DNA from: Candidatus Copromonas faecavium (nom. illeg.) | GTDB taxonomy: Bacteria; Bacillota; Clostridia; Lachnospirales; Lachnospiraceae | DNA: 55,570 bases | Assembly (NCBI GenBank): GCA_018712915.1 | Contig: DVGC01000028.1 | Coordinates: 1-55,570, forward strand | Direction: 5' to 3' | Shown here: positions 26,349 through 35,958 of the stretch, piece by piece | How the letters are laid out: each line of letters starts with the position of its first letter | How positions within the stretch are numbered: position 1 is the stretch's first letter | Notes under the pieces: model-generated | What the model saw: the letters and a program-made list of their open reading frames with translations, nothing else | Databases searched by the model: none | What the model was told of the DNA's origin: nothing | Position numbers and translations under genes: made by a program

Positions 26349-26416
26349 GGGGCTGCCGCAATTCCAGCGGAAGAAGGACGATTGTTCTGCTGCAATCCCA
26401 TGCGGCAGCCCCTTTT
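26349..26416 (+). terminator. Intra-operon terminator after binding protein 1
   Basis: GGGGCTGCCGCA (26349-26360) and TGCGGCAGCCCC (26401-26412) are perfect 12-base complements followed by TTTT. It lies between the binding-protein gene and the permease gene, so only part of the transcripts would reach the downstream genes. Confidence 0.85.
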
Positions 26417-26437
26417 GCGTCTTACAGGAGGGATACA

Positions 26438-27364
26438 ATGCTTAAATATATTGCACGGCGATTGCTTATGATGATTCCGGTTATGCTGGGAGTTATCATT
26501 ATTGTCTTTACGCTTTTATATATTACGCCGGGAGATCCGGTGGACTCACTTCTTGGAGATGATGCAACGCCTGAGATGGCGGCGGAATTAAGAGAGGAGC
26601 TGGGACTGAATGGAGGATATTTTGAGAGGCTGGGACGGTATGTGACCGGGCTGCTTCACGGGGATTTGGGCATTGATTATGCGACGAAAGAACCGGTGAT
26701 GGACAGAATTCTCCAGACGTTTCCCAATTCTCTGAAACTGGCCGGCTGTTCGGTGATTCTGGCACTGGTATTGGGGCTGACGCTGGGAATCATCTCCGCG
26801 GTGAAGCAATATTCTGCTTTTGATAATGTGGCCATGGCGCTGGCCATGGTGGGAAATGCGATGCCAAACTTCTGGCAGGGGCTTCTTCTTATGATGCTGT
26901 TTGCCCTTCACTGGAAACTGCTGCCTGCTTCCGGGATTGGCGGCTGGGAGTATATGATTCTTCCTTCTATTACCATCGGAACCAGCTCGGCTGCAGCCAT
27001 TGCCAGAATGACCCGCTCCAGTATGCTGGAAGTGATTCGTCAGGATTATATCACGACGGCAGAGTCCAAGGGACAGACAGAATTTAAAATCATTGTATTT
27101 CATGCGCTGAAAAATGCACTGATTCCTGTTATCACCACCGTAGGAATCCAATTTGGAAACCTGCTTGGCGGAGCGGTGCTGACTGAATCGATTTTTGCAA
27201 TTCCGGGCGTGGGAAAGATGATGGTTGATGCAATCAAAGCGAGAAATTACCCCACTGTTCAGGGCGGTGTGCTCATGGTGGCACTGACCTTCAGCCTTGT
27301 TAATCTGGCGGTCGATATTTTATATGCGTTTGTGGATCCAAGAATCCGTTCACAGTATAAATAG
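26438..27364 (+). CDS. Peptide-type ABC importer, permease B (system 1)
   Basis: This 308-residue permease of the DppB/OppB family has a first membrane segment near 9-30, then an external loop with TPGDPVDSLLGDDATPE, then five more segments. The cytoplasmic coupling loop is near YITTAESKGQTEFKIIVFHA. It ends FVDPRIRSQYK, the usual terminus. Ribosome site ACAGGAGGG. It forms the translocation path with permease C, and is 12 bases before that gene. Confidence 0.95.
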   Translation: MLKYIARRLLMMIPVMLGVIIIVFTLLYITPGDPVDSLLGDDATPEMAAELREELGLNGGYFERLGRYVTGLLHGDLGIDYATKEPVMDRILQTFPNSLKLAGCSVILALVLGLTLGIISAVKQYSAFDNVAMALAMVGNAMPNFWQGLLLMMLFALHWKLLPASGIGGWEYMILPSITIGTSSAAAIARMTRSSMLEVIRQDYITTAESKGQTEFKIIVFHALKNALIPVITTVGIQFGNLLGGAVLTESIFAIPGVGKMMVDAIKARNYPTVQGGVLMVALTFSLVNLAVDILYAFVDPRIRSQYK

Positions 27365-27376
27365 AGGAGGAACGGT

Positions 27377-28264
27377 ATGCAGAAAGAGATGATTTTGGAA
27401 CAGGAAGAAATAATTGTAAAAAAGCGGAGCCAGGTGAAGGAGGTCTGGCGGAGGTTTAGAAGAAACAGGCAGGCCATGGTTGGCATGGTGATGCTGCTGA
27501 TTCTGATTTTTGCGGCAATTTTTGCAGGGGTTATTGCGCCTTATGACCCGCTGCAGCAGGACATTATCAACCGTCTGCAGCCTCCTTCTGCGGCTCATAT
27601 TTTTGGCACGGACGAGCTTGGAAGAGACATTTTCAGCCGGATTTTATACGGAAGCCGGATTTCTTTGACTGTAGGCCTGATTGCCGTTTCCATTTCCAGC
27701 GTGGTAGGCTGTGCCCTGGGTGCTATTGCCGGATATTATGGAGGTGTTCTTGATAATGTGATTATGCGCTGTGCGGATGTACTGATGGCGATTCCCAGCA
27801 TTCTTTTAAATATTTCCATTGTGGCGGCGCTGGGAACCGGTCTTCAGAATGTTATGATTGCTATTGGAATTTCCAGCGTTCCTGCCTACTGCCGGATCAT
27901 GCGCGCGTCACTGCTATCCCTGAAGGATCAGGAATTTGTGGATGCATCCAGAGCAGCAGGAGCCAGTGATCCGTATATTATCATTCATCATATCCTGCCG
28001 AACAGCCTGGCACCTTTGATTGTTCAGGCAACATTAAAAATCGGCGGCGCAATCCTATCCTGCGCCAGCATGAGCTTTATCGGTCTGGGAATTGTTCCGC
28101 CTACGCCGGAATGGGGAGCCATGCTGTCCACTGGACGGGACTTTTTAAGAGATGCGCCCCACCTGACTGCGTTTCCCGGAATCGCGATTATGTTCGCCGT
28201 ATTTGCCATGAACCTGATGGGAGACGGTCTTCGTGATGCTCTGGATCCGAAGCTTAAGAATTAG
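27377..28264 (+). CDS. Peptide-type ABC importer, permease C (system 1)
   Basis: This 295-residue DppC/OppC-family permease has the N-terminal cytoplasmic segment VWRRFRRNRQAMVGMVM, the conserved HIFGTDELGRDIFSRILYG, the coupling loop FVDASRAAGASDPYIIIHHI and the terminus GDGLRDALDPKLKN. Six membrane segments are expected. Ribosome site AGAGGAGG before ATG 27377. Confidence 0.95.
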   Translation: MQKEMILEQEEIIVKKRSQVKEVWRRFRRNRQAMVGMVMLLILIFAAIFAGVIAPYDPLQQDIINRLQPPSAAHIFGTDELGRDIFSRILYGSRISLTVGLIAVSISSVVGCALGAIAGYYGGVLDNVIMRCADVLMAIPSILLNISIVAALGTGLQNVMIAIGISSVPAYCRIMRASLLSLKDQEFVDASRAAGASDPYIIIHHILPNSLAPLIVQATLKIGGAILSCASMSFIGLGIVPPTPEWGAMLSTGRDFLRDAPHLTAFPGIAIMFAVFAMNLMGDGLRDALDPKLKN

Positions 28265-28279
28265 GGAGGAGGAGACAGG

Positions 28280-29266
28280 ATGAGTGAAAAAAGTAAGCTG
28301 CTGGAAATCCGGGACCTGACGGTGCATTATGTCACGGTAGATGGAACCGTTCACGCGGTGGAGGATTTAAGTCTGGAGCTGGAGGAAGGAAAAACTCTGG
28401 GACTTGTAGGAGAGACCGGAGCCGGAAAGACAACCACGGTAAAGGCAGTCATGCAGATCCTTCCGGATCCTCCGGCGAAAATCATACAGGGCGAAATCAG
28501 TTTTATGGGAGAGGATCTGTTAAAGAAAAGCAAGAAGGCCATGAGAAAAATCAGGGGAAAGCAGATTTCCATGATTTTCCAGGACCCGATGACCTCTCTG
28601 AACCCGGTGATGACGGTGGGGGACCAGATTATGGAGGTAATCCGGCTTCACGATAAGAAGCTTTCCAGAAAAGATGCATGGATCAAGGCGTGTGAGATGC
28701 TGGAGCTGGTTGGAATCAAATCAGACCGGGCTACGGATTATCCTCACCAGTTTTCCGGAGGCATGAAGCAGAGAGTGATTATTGCCATGGCACTGGCCTG
28801 CAATCCGAAGCTGTTAATTGCGGATGAGCCGACAACAGCCCTGGATGTGACGATTCAGGCCCAGGTGCTGGAGCTGATGAGAAAGCTGAAGGCACAGTAT
28901 CAGACGTCCATGATTATGATTACCCATGATCTGGGAATCGTAGCGGAAATCTGCGATTATGTTGCCGTTATGTATGCAGGGGAAATAGTGGAATATGGAA
29001 ATAAGGAACAGCTGTTTCACCGGCCGTCCCATCCGTACACGAAGGGATTGTTTGCCTGCATCCCCAACCTGATGGAGGAGGAGATGAAGCTGGTTCCCAT
29101 TGAAGGCCTCACCCCGGATCCGGCCAAACTTCCTCAGGGCTGCCGGTTTCATCCACGGTGTCCCTATGCGTCTGAGCACTGTCAGCAGAAACGCCCCAAA
29201 ACGATAGAGACGGAACCGGGACATTTTGTTAAATGTCTGCTGATAGAAGGGAGGGAAAAAGAATGA
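28280..29266 (+). CDS. Peptide-type ABC importer, ATPase D (system 1)
   Basis: This 328-residue ATPase of the OppD/DppD family has Walker [10 protein letters not shown], signature FSGGMKQRV, Walker [13 protein letters not shown], and the C-terminal oligopeptide-transporter extension with [15 protein letters not shown], a cysteine group that binds an iron-sulfur cluster in some members. Ribosome site GGGAGGAGG. Its stop overlaps the start of the next ATPase gene. Confidence 0.95.
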   Translation: MSEKSKLLEIRDLTVHYVTVDGTVHAVEDLSLELEEGKTLGLVGETGAGKTTTVKAVMQILPDPPAKIIQGEISFMGEDLLKKSKKAMRKIRGKQISMIFQDPMTSLNPVMTVGDQIMEVIRLHDKKLSRKDAWIKACEMLELVGIKSDRATDYPHQFSGGMKQRVIIAMALACNPKLLIADEPTTALDVTIQAQVLELMRKLKAQYQTSMIMITHDLGIVAEICDYVAVMYAGEIVEYGNKEQLFHRPSHPYTKGLFACIPNLMEEEMKLVPIEGLTPDPAKLPQGCRFHPRCPYASEHCQQKRPKTIETEPGHFVKCLLIEGREKE

Positions 29267-30261
29267 GTAAAGCGGATATGAAAAATCAGACGGTTTCCGG
29301 CGAAGCCAACGGAGGAACCATTTTGGAGGTCAGAGGACTGAAAAAGTATTTTCCAACGAAACGGGGACTGCTCCATGCAGTGGACGATGTTAATTTTTCT
29401 ATTGAGAAAGGAAAAACCATGGGGCTGGTGGGCGAGTCCGGATGCGGAAAATCCACAGTAGGACGGCTGCTTTTACGGCTTACGGAAGCAACAGAGGGAG
29501 AAATCCTGTTTTACGGGGAGGACTTGAGGAAACTGGATAAAACCGCCATGCGTCATGCGAGACGGAAAATTCAGATTGTATTTCAGGACCCGTATGCGTC
29601 CCTGGATGGAAGAAAGAGTGTGTTTGAAAGTATCGCGGAGCCGCTGAAAGTCCAGAAGCTGTATCCGGATAAAAAAGAACTGGAGGAAAAAGTTTACGAG
29701 CTGATGGCCACGGCCGGGCTTGCCAAGCGTCTGGCTAATTCCTATCCCCATGAACTGGATGGAGGAAGGCGCCAGAGAGTGGGAATTGCCAGAGCCCTGG
29801 CCCTGAATCCGGATTTCCTGGTGCTGGATGAGCCGGTTTCTGCTCTGGATGTTTCGATTCAGGCCCAGGTTCTGAACCTGATGGAGGAACTTCAGGAAAA
29901 ATTTGGACTGACATATTTGTTTATTTCCCATGACCTGAGTGTCGTGAAACATATCAGCGATACCATCGCCGTCATGTATTTGGGAAAAATCGTAGAGACG
30001 GCAGAGTGCAGGGACTTATTTTCCAGGCCTCTTCATCCTTATACGCAGGCTCTCCTTAGTGCGGTGCCGATCCCTTCCATCGATTATCATGTGGAACGGA
30101 TTGTTCTGGAAGGAGATGTGCCAAGCCCCATTAATCCGGAGCCGGGATGCCGGTTTGCGGGGCGGTGTCGGTTTTGCGAGGAACGATGCCATAAGGAGAT
30201 GCCGGAACTGAAAGACATGGGAAATGGACATTTCGTGGCCTGTCATCTGGTGAACGGATAG
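29263..30261 (+). CDS. Peptide-type ABC importer, ATPase F (system 1)
   Basis: This 332-residue ATPase of the OppF/DppF family has Walker A GESGCGKST and Walker B FLVLDEPVSALD. The signature is atypical, LDGGRRQRVGIARAL in place of LSGGQ, and is shared with the second system's F protein. The C-terminal extension has GCRFAGRCRFCEERC. ATG 29263 overlaps the upstream stop (ATGA) with GGGAGGG before it. The longer frame from 29233 has no ribosome site. Last gene of the operon. Confidence 0.93.
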   Translation: MSKADMKNQTVSGEANGGTILEVRGLKKYFPTKRGLLHAVDDVNFSIEKGKTMGLVGESGCGKSTVGRLLLRLTEATEGEILFYGEDLRKLDKTAMRHARRKIQIVFQDPYASLDGRKSVFESIAEPLKVQKLYPDKKELEEKVYELMATAGLAKRLANSYPHELDGGRRQRVGIARALALNPDFLVLDEPVSALDVSIQAQVLNLMEELQEKFGLTYLFISHDLSVVKHISDTIAVMYLGKIVETAECRDLFSRPLHPYTQALLSAVPIPSIDYHVERIVLEGDVPSPINPEPGCRFAGRCRFCEERCHKEMPELKDMGNGHFVACHLVNG

Positions 30262-30422
30262 TATGGAAAGAAAAAATGCCGGCTGCAGTGGGTTCCATTG
30301 CCGGAGAAATATTGGTAACGTTGTAAGTAAATATAAAATATTTTCATGCGGCAATCCGACTTATGGGAAACGCTGACAAAAATATTTATCTTGTTTTTTG
30401 TAAAGAAAAGGGGACGGTAAAA

Positions 30423-31364
30423 TTGAAGATATCATTGGAAGGGTTTGTACAGGATGCGATTCACAGGAAATTGGATCTATATCATGTGCTGGTACGACAG
30501 CATGGGGAAATCGTTGGAAGCTTCGACTGGAGAGAGAATCGGAGAGACAACATACATTCTGTCAGTAAAAGCTTTTTGAGTATTGCCATCGGAATGGCGG
30601 TGGAAGAGGGAATCCTCCGTCTGGATGAGTATCCGGCGGAAATCTTTAGGGAGAAGCTGCCGGAGCATCCGTCAGAAAATCTTATGGCCATGACGATCCG
30701 CGACATGATTATGATGGCGACGGGCCATGATCAGTTTATTCTTCAGGGGTATTCCGTATCCGATGACCGCCCTGGCCGAGATGCGATAAAGGAGGACGAC
30801 TGGGTAGCTTATGCGCTTCGTTTTGACGTGCCTTACAAGCCGGGAACTTACTGGAAATATAACAATTTTGGCCCTTACCTGGCATCCGTTATCATTCAGG
30901 ACCGGACCGGTCAGAAGCTTAATGACTGGTTAAAGCCCAGGCTGTTTACCCCGTTGGGGATCAATAATCCTCAGTGGTTCGAATCCACGAGGGGATACAC
31001 GCTGGGCTGCGGGGGACTTCATCTGTCTACGGAAGAATTGTCAAGATTCGGTCAGCTGCTTTTGAATAAAGGGGCCTGGGAAGGAAAGCAGCTGGTGCCT
31101 GAGAAATGGATAAAGGAGGCAACCTCCAACCTGATATCCAATAAGATTGAAGGGAAAACTCAGCATCCGGACGCCTGTGCCGGTTATGGATACTTTTTTT
31201 GGCGATGCTCCAGAGATAATGCTTACTGCGGCAATGGATACGGCGGACAGCGAATTATCGTCCTTCCGGAACAGGATGCTTGCATCGCCATTACCGGCCA
31301 TGAATTTGATTCCGGCTCCATCATGGACTGCGTCTGGGAACAGATTGTGGAACAGTTGAGGTAG
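30423..31364 (+). CDS. Beta-lactamase-fold serine hydrolase (class C/esterase type)
   Basis: This hydrolase of about 313 residues is in the class C beta-lactamase/6-aminohexanoate-dimer hydrolase superfamily. It has the nucleophile motif Ser46-Val-Ser-Lys49 in IHSVSKSFLSIA, Tyr146-Asn-Asn148 in WKYNNFGPY as the YxN motif, and a glycine-rich NGYGGQRI in place of the KTG/HxG element. It has no signal peptide, so it probably acts in the cytoplasm, on an imported amide, ester or cyclic peptide bond rather than on penicillin. TTG 30423 is taken as the start because AAAGGGG lies nine bases before it. ATG 30363 is in frame but has no ribosome site. It lies between transporter system 1 and a LysR gene. 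Confidence 0.82.
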   Translation: MKISLEGFVQDAIHRKLDLYHVLVRQHGEIVGSFDWRENRRDNIHSVSKSFLSIAIGMAVEEGILRLDEYPAEIFREKLPEHPSENLMAMTIRDMIMMATGHDQFILQGYSVSDDRPGRDAIKEDDWVAYALRFDVPYKPGTYWKYNNFGPYLASVIIQDRTGQKLNDWLKPRLFTPLGINNPQWFESTRGYTLGCGGLHLSTEELSRFGQLLLNKGAWEGKQLVPEKWIKEATSNLISNKIEGKTQHPDACAGYGYFFWRCSRDNAYCGNGYGGQRIIVLPEQDACIAITGHEFDSGSIMDCVWEQIVEQLR

Positions 31365-31515
31365 GAGACGAAACCATATTGCAGTCCGGGCTGCTTCCTT
31401 GGGGATGGATTGTGAAAGGATGAAAGAGACCCATGGAAAAGACATTCCCATTATGCTAAAATAAGCGTATGGCATATACGGGCCGTTGACATATCATCTA
31501 AGGAGGCAGCCAGAT

Positions 31516-32472
31516 TTGATCAATTTCCTGAACATGAAGTATTTTCTTGTGGTGGCGGAAACAAGGAGTTTTTCTACAGCCGCCAGACAGCTTTATATTT
31601 CCCAGCAGACACTCAGCGCCCACATTGCCCAGATGGAAGGGGAGATTGGGACAAAGCTGTTTGAGCGAACCCGTCCGCTTTCATTGACTCCGGCGGGGGA
31701 ACGGTTTTTGCGCGGGGTGCGGGAAATCCTGTTTATTAATTCCCAGATGGAGAGGGAGCTCCAGGATATCATTGATCCCCACAGCAATTCCTTTCGCATT
31801 GCCATCAGTCATGCCTATGCAAGAAGCATGCTGCCGGTGATTCTTGAGGAATTTTATCAGCAGTTTCCCCAGGTCAATTTGCAGATCTATGAGATGAGCT
31901 ATAAGGAAATGGACAGGGCCCTGACGGCAGGGAAAATTGATTTGAGCATTTCCAGGACGTTCCACCATGGAGCCAATGTGAACGCAATTCCGCTGTATGA
32001 GGATGACGACGTCTATTTATATGCCCCTCTTCTGGCTCTTACGAGAGTGTATGGGGAACGGCAGCAGCAGATTCAGGACAGTTTGAAAGAGAAGCCGTGT
32101 TTGTCTATCGTACAGGAATGTCCCTTCATTCTGCCACGATCAGGCAATGTCAGGCAGAATGCGGATCACCTGTTTTTGGAGGAAAAATTAACTCCGTTCA
32201 TCAGAATAGAGGTGGAGACCCTGGAATCGGCCATTGTTTACTGCCGAAGAGGATTGGGGATTACGCTGGCTCCCAGAATGCTTTTGGGAGGGGATGAGAG
32301 TCCGGAATATCATCTGATTTCCAGAAATCGTCCGGAATATGCCATGGCTATCTGCCACCGTGCAGATGCTCATCTGACCTATGCGATGAAGAGCTTTATC
32401 CGTATCATGAGAGAAATGGATATTGGCAGGCTCCACGACAAAAGCAGGACAGTTTTATCTGCCGGAATTTGA
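31516..32472 (+). CDS. LysR-family transcriptional regulator
   Basis: This LysR-type regulator of about 318 residues has an N-terminal helix-turn-helix (FSTAARQLYISQQTLSAHIA) followed by the effector-binding domain. TTG 31516 is chosen as the start because AGGAGG lies nine bases upstream and MINFLNMKYFLVVAE is the family's usual beginning. ATG 31534 is possible. It lies on the same strand as both ABC operons and before the M20 hydrolase, and probably controls one or both. It is followed by a strong terminator. Confidence 0.9.
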   Translation: MINFLNMKYFLVVAETRSFSTAARQLYISQQTLSAHIAQMEGEIGTKLFERTRPLSLTPAGERFLRGVREILFINSQMERELQDIIDPHSNSFRIAISHAYARSMLPVILEEFYQQFPQVNLQIYEMSYKEMDRALTAGKIDLSISRTFHHGANVNAIPLYEDDDVYLYAPLLALTRVYGERQQQIQDSLKEKPCLSIVQECPFILPRSGNVRQNADHLFLEEKLTPFIRIEVETLESAIVYCRRGLGITLAPRMLLGGDESPEYHLISRNRPEYAMAICHRADAHLTYAMKSFIRIMREMDIGRLHDKSRTVLSAGI

Positions 32473-32594
32473 CAGATGGAAGGTGGGAGAAGGCAGATGT
32501 GAACCCGAACCGCGGACGTGTTTGAGGAGCGATAGATGAGCTGTCTTCCTGTATGGAGATGTACTCGCAGCGGAAAACTTATTTTGTATCAAAA

Positions 32595-32644
32595 AGTGCA
32601 GATGTCAGAGAGAAATGAGCTCTGGCATCTGCACTTATTTTTTG
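32595..32644 (+). terminator. Terminator after the second LysR gene
   Basis: AGTGCAGATG-CAGAG (from 32595) pairs with CTCTG-CATCTGCACT (to 32635), followed by TTATTTTTT. The rest of 32473-32893 has no gene. 32690-32830 is extremely AT-rich and probably holds the promoter of the next operon, where the best match is TTGATG at 32725 and GATAAT at 32749. Confidence 0.88.
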
Positions 32645-32893
32645 GCAGAAGAAGACTTTGTGAATAAAAAAACTCTATTACAAGATTTTACCTGTGAAAC
32701 TTAGGGATAAAACTGTTTGATTTCTTGATGGTTTAAGAATAATATATAGATAATACAAAATGTAAAAATAAAATTTACAAAAAATATAAAAAATAAACAA
32801 AAAATATTCTGGATGAACAAAAAAGGATAATGGGATCCGGAATGAGAGCTTTTCATATAAGGGTTAAAAGATAAGCAGCAGGAGGAAAGCAGA

Positions 32894-34063
32894 ATGAACC
32901 GTGAAGAAATCCAAAGAATGGCGGAGCGTAAGATTGAGGAACTGACACCGTTAATTTTTGATATCAGCAGAAGGATTTTTCAAAATCCGGAGCCTGCATT
33001 TCATGAGACTTTTGCCGCCGGTTTACTGGAGCAGACACTTCAGAACCACGGCTTCCGCACCCGGAGGGGAGAGGGAAAACTTCATACGGCTATCCGGGCG
33101 GATCATGACAAAAAAGAGGGAGTTTTGAATATCGGGTTTATTTCCGAGTTTGATGCCCTGCCCAATGGTCATTCCTGCGGACATAACCTGATTGCCGCAT
33201 CGGGGATCGGCGCTGCCCTTGCCTTTGATCAGTTGGTGAAAGAATGCAGTCTGCCAGCCAACAGCATCTTCCTTGGAACTCCCGCGGAGGAAGGCGGAGG
33301 CGGAAAGATTCTGATGCTGGAAGCTGGGATGTTTGAGGGGATTGATTATGCCATGATGATCCATCCCTGTGACGCCACCATGGTGGAAGACTGGTCTCTG
33401 GCTGGTCAGACGGTTACTTTTCGTTTTCATGGAAAAAGCGCCCACTGCGCCGCCAGTCCCTGGCTGGGAGCCAATGCCCTGGCAGCGGCCACGGAGACTG
33501 TCAATATGGTGAATGCCTGGAGAAGTCAGTTTAAGGATTACAGCCGGGTATTTCCCAACATTACCCATGGGGGTGAGGCAACAAATGTGATTCCTGATTT
33601 TGCGGAAGTTTGTTACAACATCCGAAGCGACAATCTGGAATATCACAAAGAACTGGTACGGATTGTGAAAACGTGTGCCAGATGTGCGGCGGAGGCATTC
33701 GGGGTAACAGTAGAAAGCGAGGATTCCATTGCGTATGCACCCATTGCCAACAGTCCCATCCTGGAAACTTATATGAAGGCTGCGTTTGAGCGGTTGGGGG
33801 AGACGGTGATCCCCAGATACCGGGATCACGGCATCGGCAGTACGGATATGGGGAACGTGTCTCAGGCATTGCCGGCCATTCACGGACATCTTTTCCTTGC
33901 AAAAGAGAATACACATACAGTTCCATTCAGGGAGGCCGCCGGGGGAAAGGAGGGAGAGGATTATGTAATAAAGGCCGCGACGGCCATGACACTGACGGCG
34001 GTGAGTCTGGCGACAGAGCCGAAACTTACCGGATGGAAGGAAACAGAAGTGGAGAAAGCCTGA
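32894..34063 (+). CDS. M20 family amidohydrolase/aminoacylase
   Basis: This 389-residue zinc-dependent hydrolase is of the M20 peptidase superfamily (PM20D2/AbgB-like). Metal ligands are recognisable in SEFDALPNGHSCGHN, TPAEEGGGG, MIHPCD and KENTHTVPF. The inserted dimerisation domain (about 180-290) has FRFHGKSAHCAASPWLGANA. It is cytoplasmic, with no signal peptide. Relatives remove acyl or amino-acid groups from amides, N-acyl amino acids or dipeptides. It lies directly upstream of transporter system 2 (112 bases) and is probably its co-expressed hydrolase. Ribosome site CAGGAGGAAAG before ATG 32894. Confidence 0.88.
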   Translation: MNREEIQRMAERKIEELTPLIFDISRRIFQNPEPAFHETFAAGLLEQTLQNHGFRTRRGEGKLHTAIRADHDKKEGVLNIGFISEFDALPNGHSCGHNLIAASGIGAALAFDQLVKECSLPANSIFLGTPAEEGGGGKILMLEAGMFEGIDYAMMIHPCDATMVEDWSLAGQTVTFRFHGKSAHCAASPWLGANALAAATETVNMVNAWRSQFKDYSRVFPNITHGGEATNVIPDFAEVCYNIRSDNLEYHKELVRIVKTCARCAAEAFGVTVESEDSIAYAPIANSPILETYMKAAFERLGETVIPRYRDHGIGSTDMGNVSQALPAIHGHLFLAKENTHTVPFREAAGGKEGEDYVIKAATAMTLTAVSLATEPKLTGWKETEVEKA

Positions 34064-34175
34064 AACAGAACCGGGAGCTTCATGGACAAACAATGGAACT
34101 CTCCGGTGAGAGTAGGAAAATCTTGAAATATTTTGTTTCCTGAAGGCAATACTATTTGTGAGAGGAGAAAAGTAC

Positions 34176-35792
34176 ATGAAAAAAAGAATATTGCCAGTAT
34201 GTCTGGCAGTGGCAGTAGCCCTTGGATTGACAGCCTGTTCCGGCAATACAGCAGAATCCGGCACAACAGCCCAGGCTGGGGCAGAAAATACGGAAGCAGG
34301 AACTCAGACTGCGGGGGAACAGACGGACGGGGATAACTCAGGAGAGGCATCCAATGCCGGAAAAACAGATTTGGTCATTGCGACTGCAACGGAAGCAGTG
34401 ACATTGGATCCCCAGGGCGGCTGGGACGGAGCATCTCTTTACGTTCTGCGTCAGCTGTACAATGGACTGGTTAAACTGGACAGCAATATGGAAGTGGTGG
34501 GAGATTTGGCCGAGAGCTGGGAATTTACCTCTGATACTTCCGTTACTTTCCATTTAAAGCAGGGAGTAAAATTCCATAACGGGGAAGAAATGACTGCGGA
34601 AGATGTGGTATACAGCATTGAGAGGGCTCAGAACAGCGCTAAAGTTATGACTTTTGCCGCAAATATTGAATCTGTGGTCGCAGACGATGATTATACCGTT
34701 ACAATCAATACAACCATTCCGTATGCACCACTGATGTCCAATTTATGCCATACAGCCTGCAGTATTGTCAGTAAGACGGCGGCCGAAGAGGCAGGAGATA
34801 ATTTTTCCACCGCTCCTGTGGGAACAGGCCCCTTCAAATTTGTGGAATGGGTATCCGGTGACCGGATTGTGCTGGAGCGAAATGAAGATTACTTTGCTTC
34901 AGAGGTTCTTCCCTCCACTCTGACCTTTAAACTGATGAGCGAGGACTCCTCCAGAACCATCGCCCTGGAGACTGGGGAAGCAGATATGAACCTTGTGGTT
35001 GCGGCAACAGATGCAGAAAGAATTGAAAGCTCAGAGGATGTAGAACTGGTGGTTTCCATGAGCCCCAAGATTCAGTATGTTTCCATGAACCAGAAGGCGG
35101 AGCCGTTTAATAACAAGCTGGTACGTCAGGCCATCAACTATGCCATCGACAGAGACGCCATCAATCTTGTTTCCACCAATGGATATGGTGTGGTAACAGA
35201 CTCTGTCATGAACAATCAGATCAAGGGATACACAGATGATGTGACTCATTACGAATACAATCCGGAAAAGGCGAAAGAACTGCTGGCGGAAGCAGGATAT
35301 CCGGACGGATTTACCACAAGCGTTCTGGTTTACGGAAATGCCAGAAGCACGGAGGCACAGCTGATTCAGGGCAATTTAAGTGAGGTCGGCATCACCCTTG
35401 ATATTACGACAATGGAGTCCACCGCTCTTTTGGAGCAGATCAATAATGGTGATTATGAAATGTTCATCATGAGCTATAACAATACGACGGGAGACCCGGA
35501 TACCAGCCTTTATATGCTGTTCAACTCCACGGTTCCTGCATCCTCTGGAAACCGTTCCTTCACCAACATCCCGGAAGTGGATGAGAAGCTGGAAGCAGCC
35601 AGACTGGAAACGGATGAAACGGCAAGAATGGAGCTTTATGCCGATGTTCAGCAGATTCTGACAGAAGAGGCAGTCTGGGTACCGCTGTACTGTGTTCCCA
35701 ATCTGGTGGGCGTCAGAAGCGGACTGGAAGGATTCACTCCTCATCCTCTTGGAAATGACGTCTATGATCAGCTTCATTATGCAGCAGAGTAA
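34176..35792 (+). CDS. Peptide-type ABC importer, substrate-binding lipoprotein (system 2)
   Basis: This 538-residue family 5 solute-binding protein has its lipobox Cys in LGLTACSGN, a Thr/Ala/Glu-rich linker, and the mature domain opening VIATATEAVTLDPQGG. HLKQGVKFHNGEEMTAEDVV and GTGPFKFVEW are the family motifs. It is a paralogue of the system 1 protein, including the similar segment SSRTIALETGEADMNL, but clearly diverged, so the ligands probably differ. Start ATG 34176 after GAGGAGAA. It is followed by an intra-operon terminator. Confidence 0.93.
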   Translation: MKKRILPVCLAVAVALGLTACSGNTAESGTTAQAGAENTEAGTQTAGEQTDGDNSGEASNAGKTDLVIATATEAVTLDPQGGWDGASLYVLRQLYNGLVKLDSNMEVVGDLAESWEFTSDTSVTFHLKQGVKFHNGEEMTAEDVVYSIERAQNSAKVMTFAANIESVVADDDYTVTINTTIPYAPLMSNLCHTACSIVSKTAAEEAGDNFSTAPVGTGPFKFVEWVSGDRIVLERNEDYFASEVLPSTLTFKLMSEDSSRTIALETGEADMNLVVAATDAERIESSEDVELVVSMSPKIQYVSMNQKAEPFNNKLVRQAINYAIDRDAINLVSTNGYGVVTDSVMNNQIKGYTDDVTHYEYNPEKAKELLAEAGYPDGFTTSVLVYGNARSTEAQLIQGNLSEVGITLDITTMESTALLEQINNGDYEMFIMSYNNTTGDPDTSLYMLFNSTVPASSGNRSFTNIPEVDEKLEAARLETDETARMELYADVQQILTEEAVWVPLYCVPNLVGVRSGLEGFTPHPLGNDVYDQLHYAAE

Positions 35793-35854
35793 TCAGAGAA
35801 CTGGTTTCCTGAATGACAACATGGCATAAATAGAGGAAATGTACGATTTGTAGA

Positions 35855-35904
35855 AGCCTGCCTGCAAGAAAGGGCATTGCTCTCGCTGCAGGCAGGCTCT
35901 TTTT
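35855..35904 (+). terminator. Intra-operon terminator after binding protein 2
   Basis: AGCCTGCCTGCA (35855-35866) and TGCAGGCAGGCT (35887-35898) are perfect 12-base complements followed by CTTTTT. The position matches the terminator in system 1, but the sequence is unrelated. A short repeat tttttgcctga follows twice before the next gene. Confidence 0.88.
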
Positions 35905-35958
35905 CGCTCTTTTTGCCTGATTTTTTGCCTGACTTGGCACTGATTGAGAGGTCATACC

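Noticed and set aside
30423-31364. Annotation as an antibiotic-resistance beta-lactamase
   Set aside because: It has no signal peptide, lacks the KTG element and sits in a catabolic locus. The fold is shared with many esterases and amide hydrolases.
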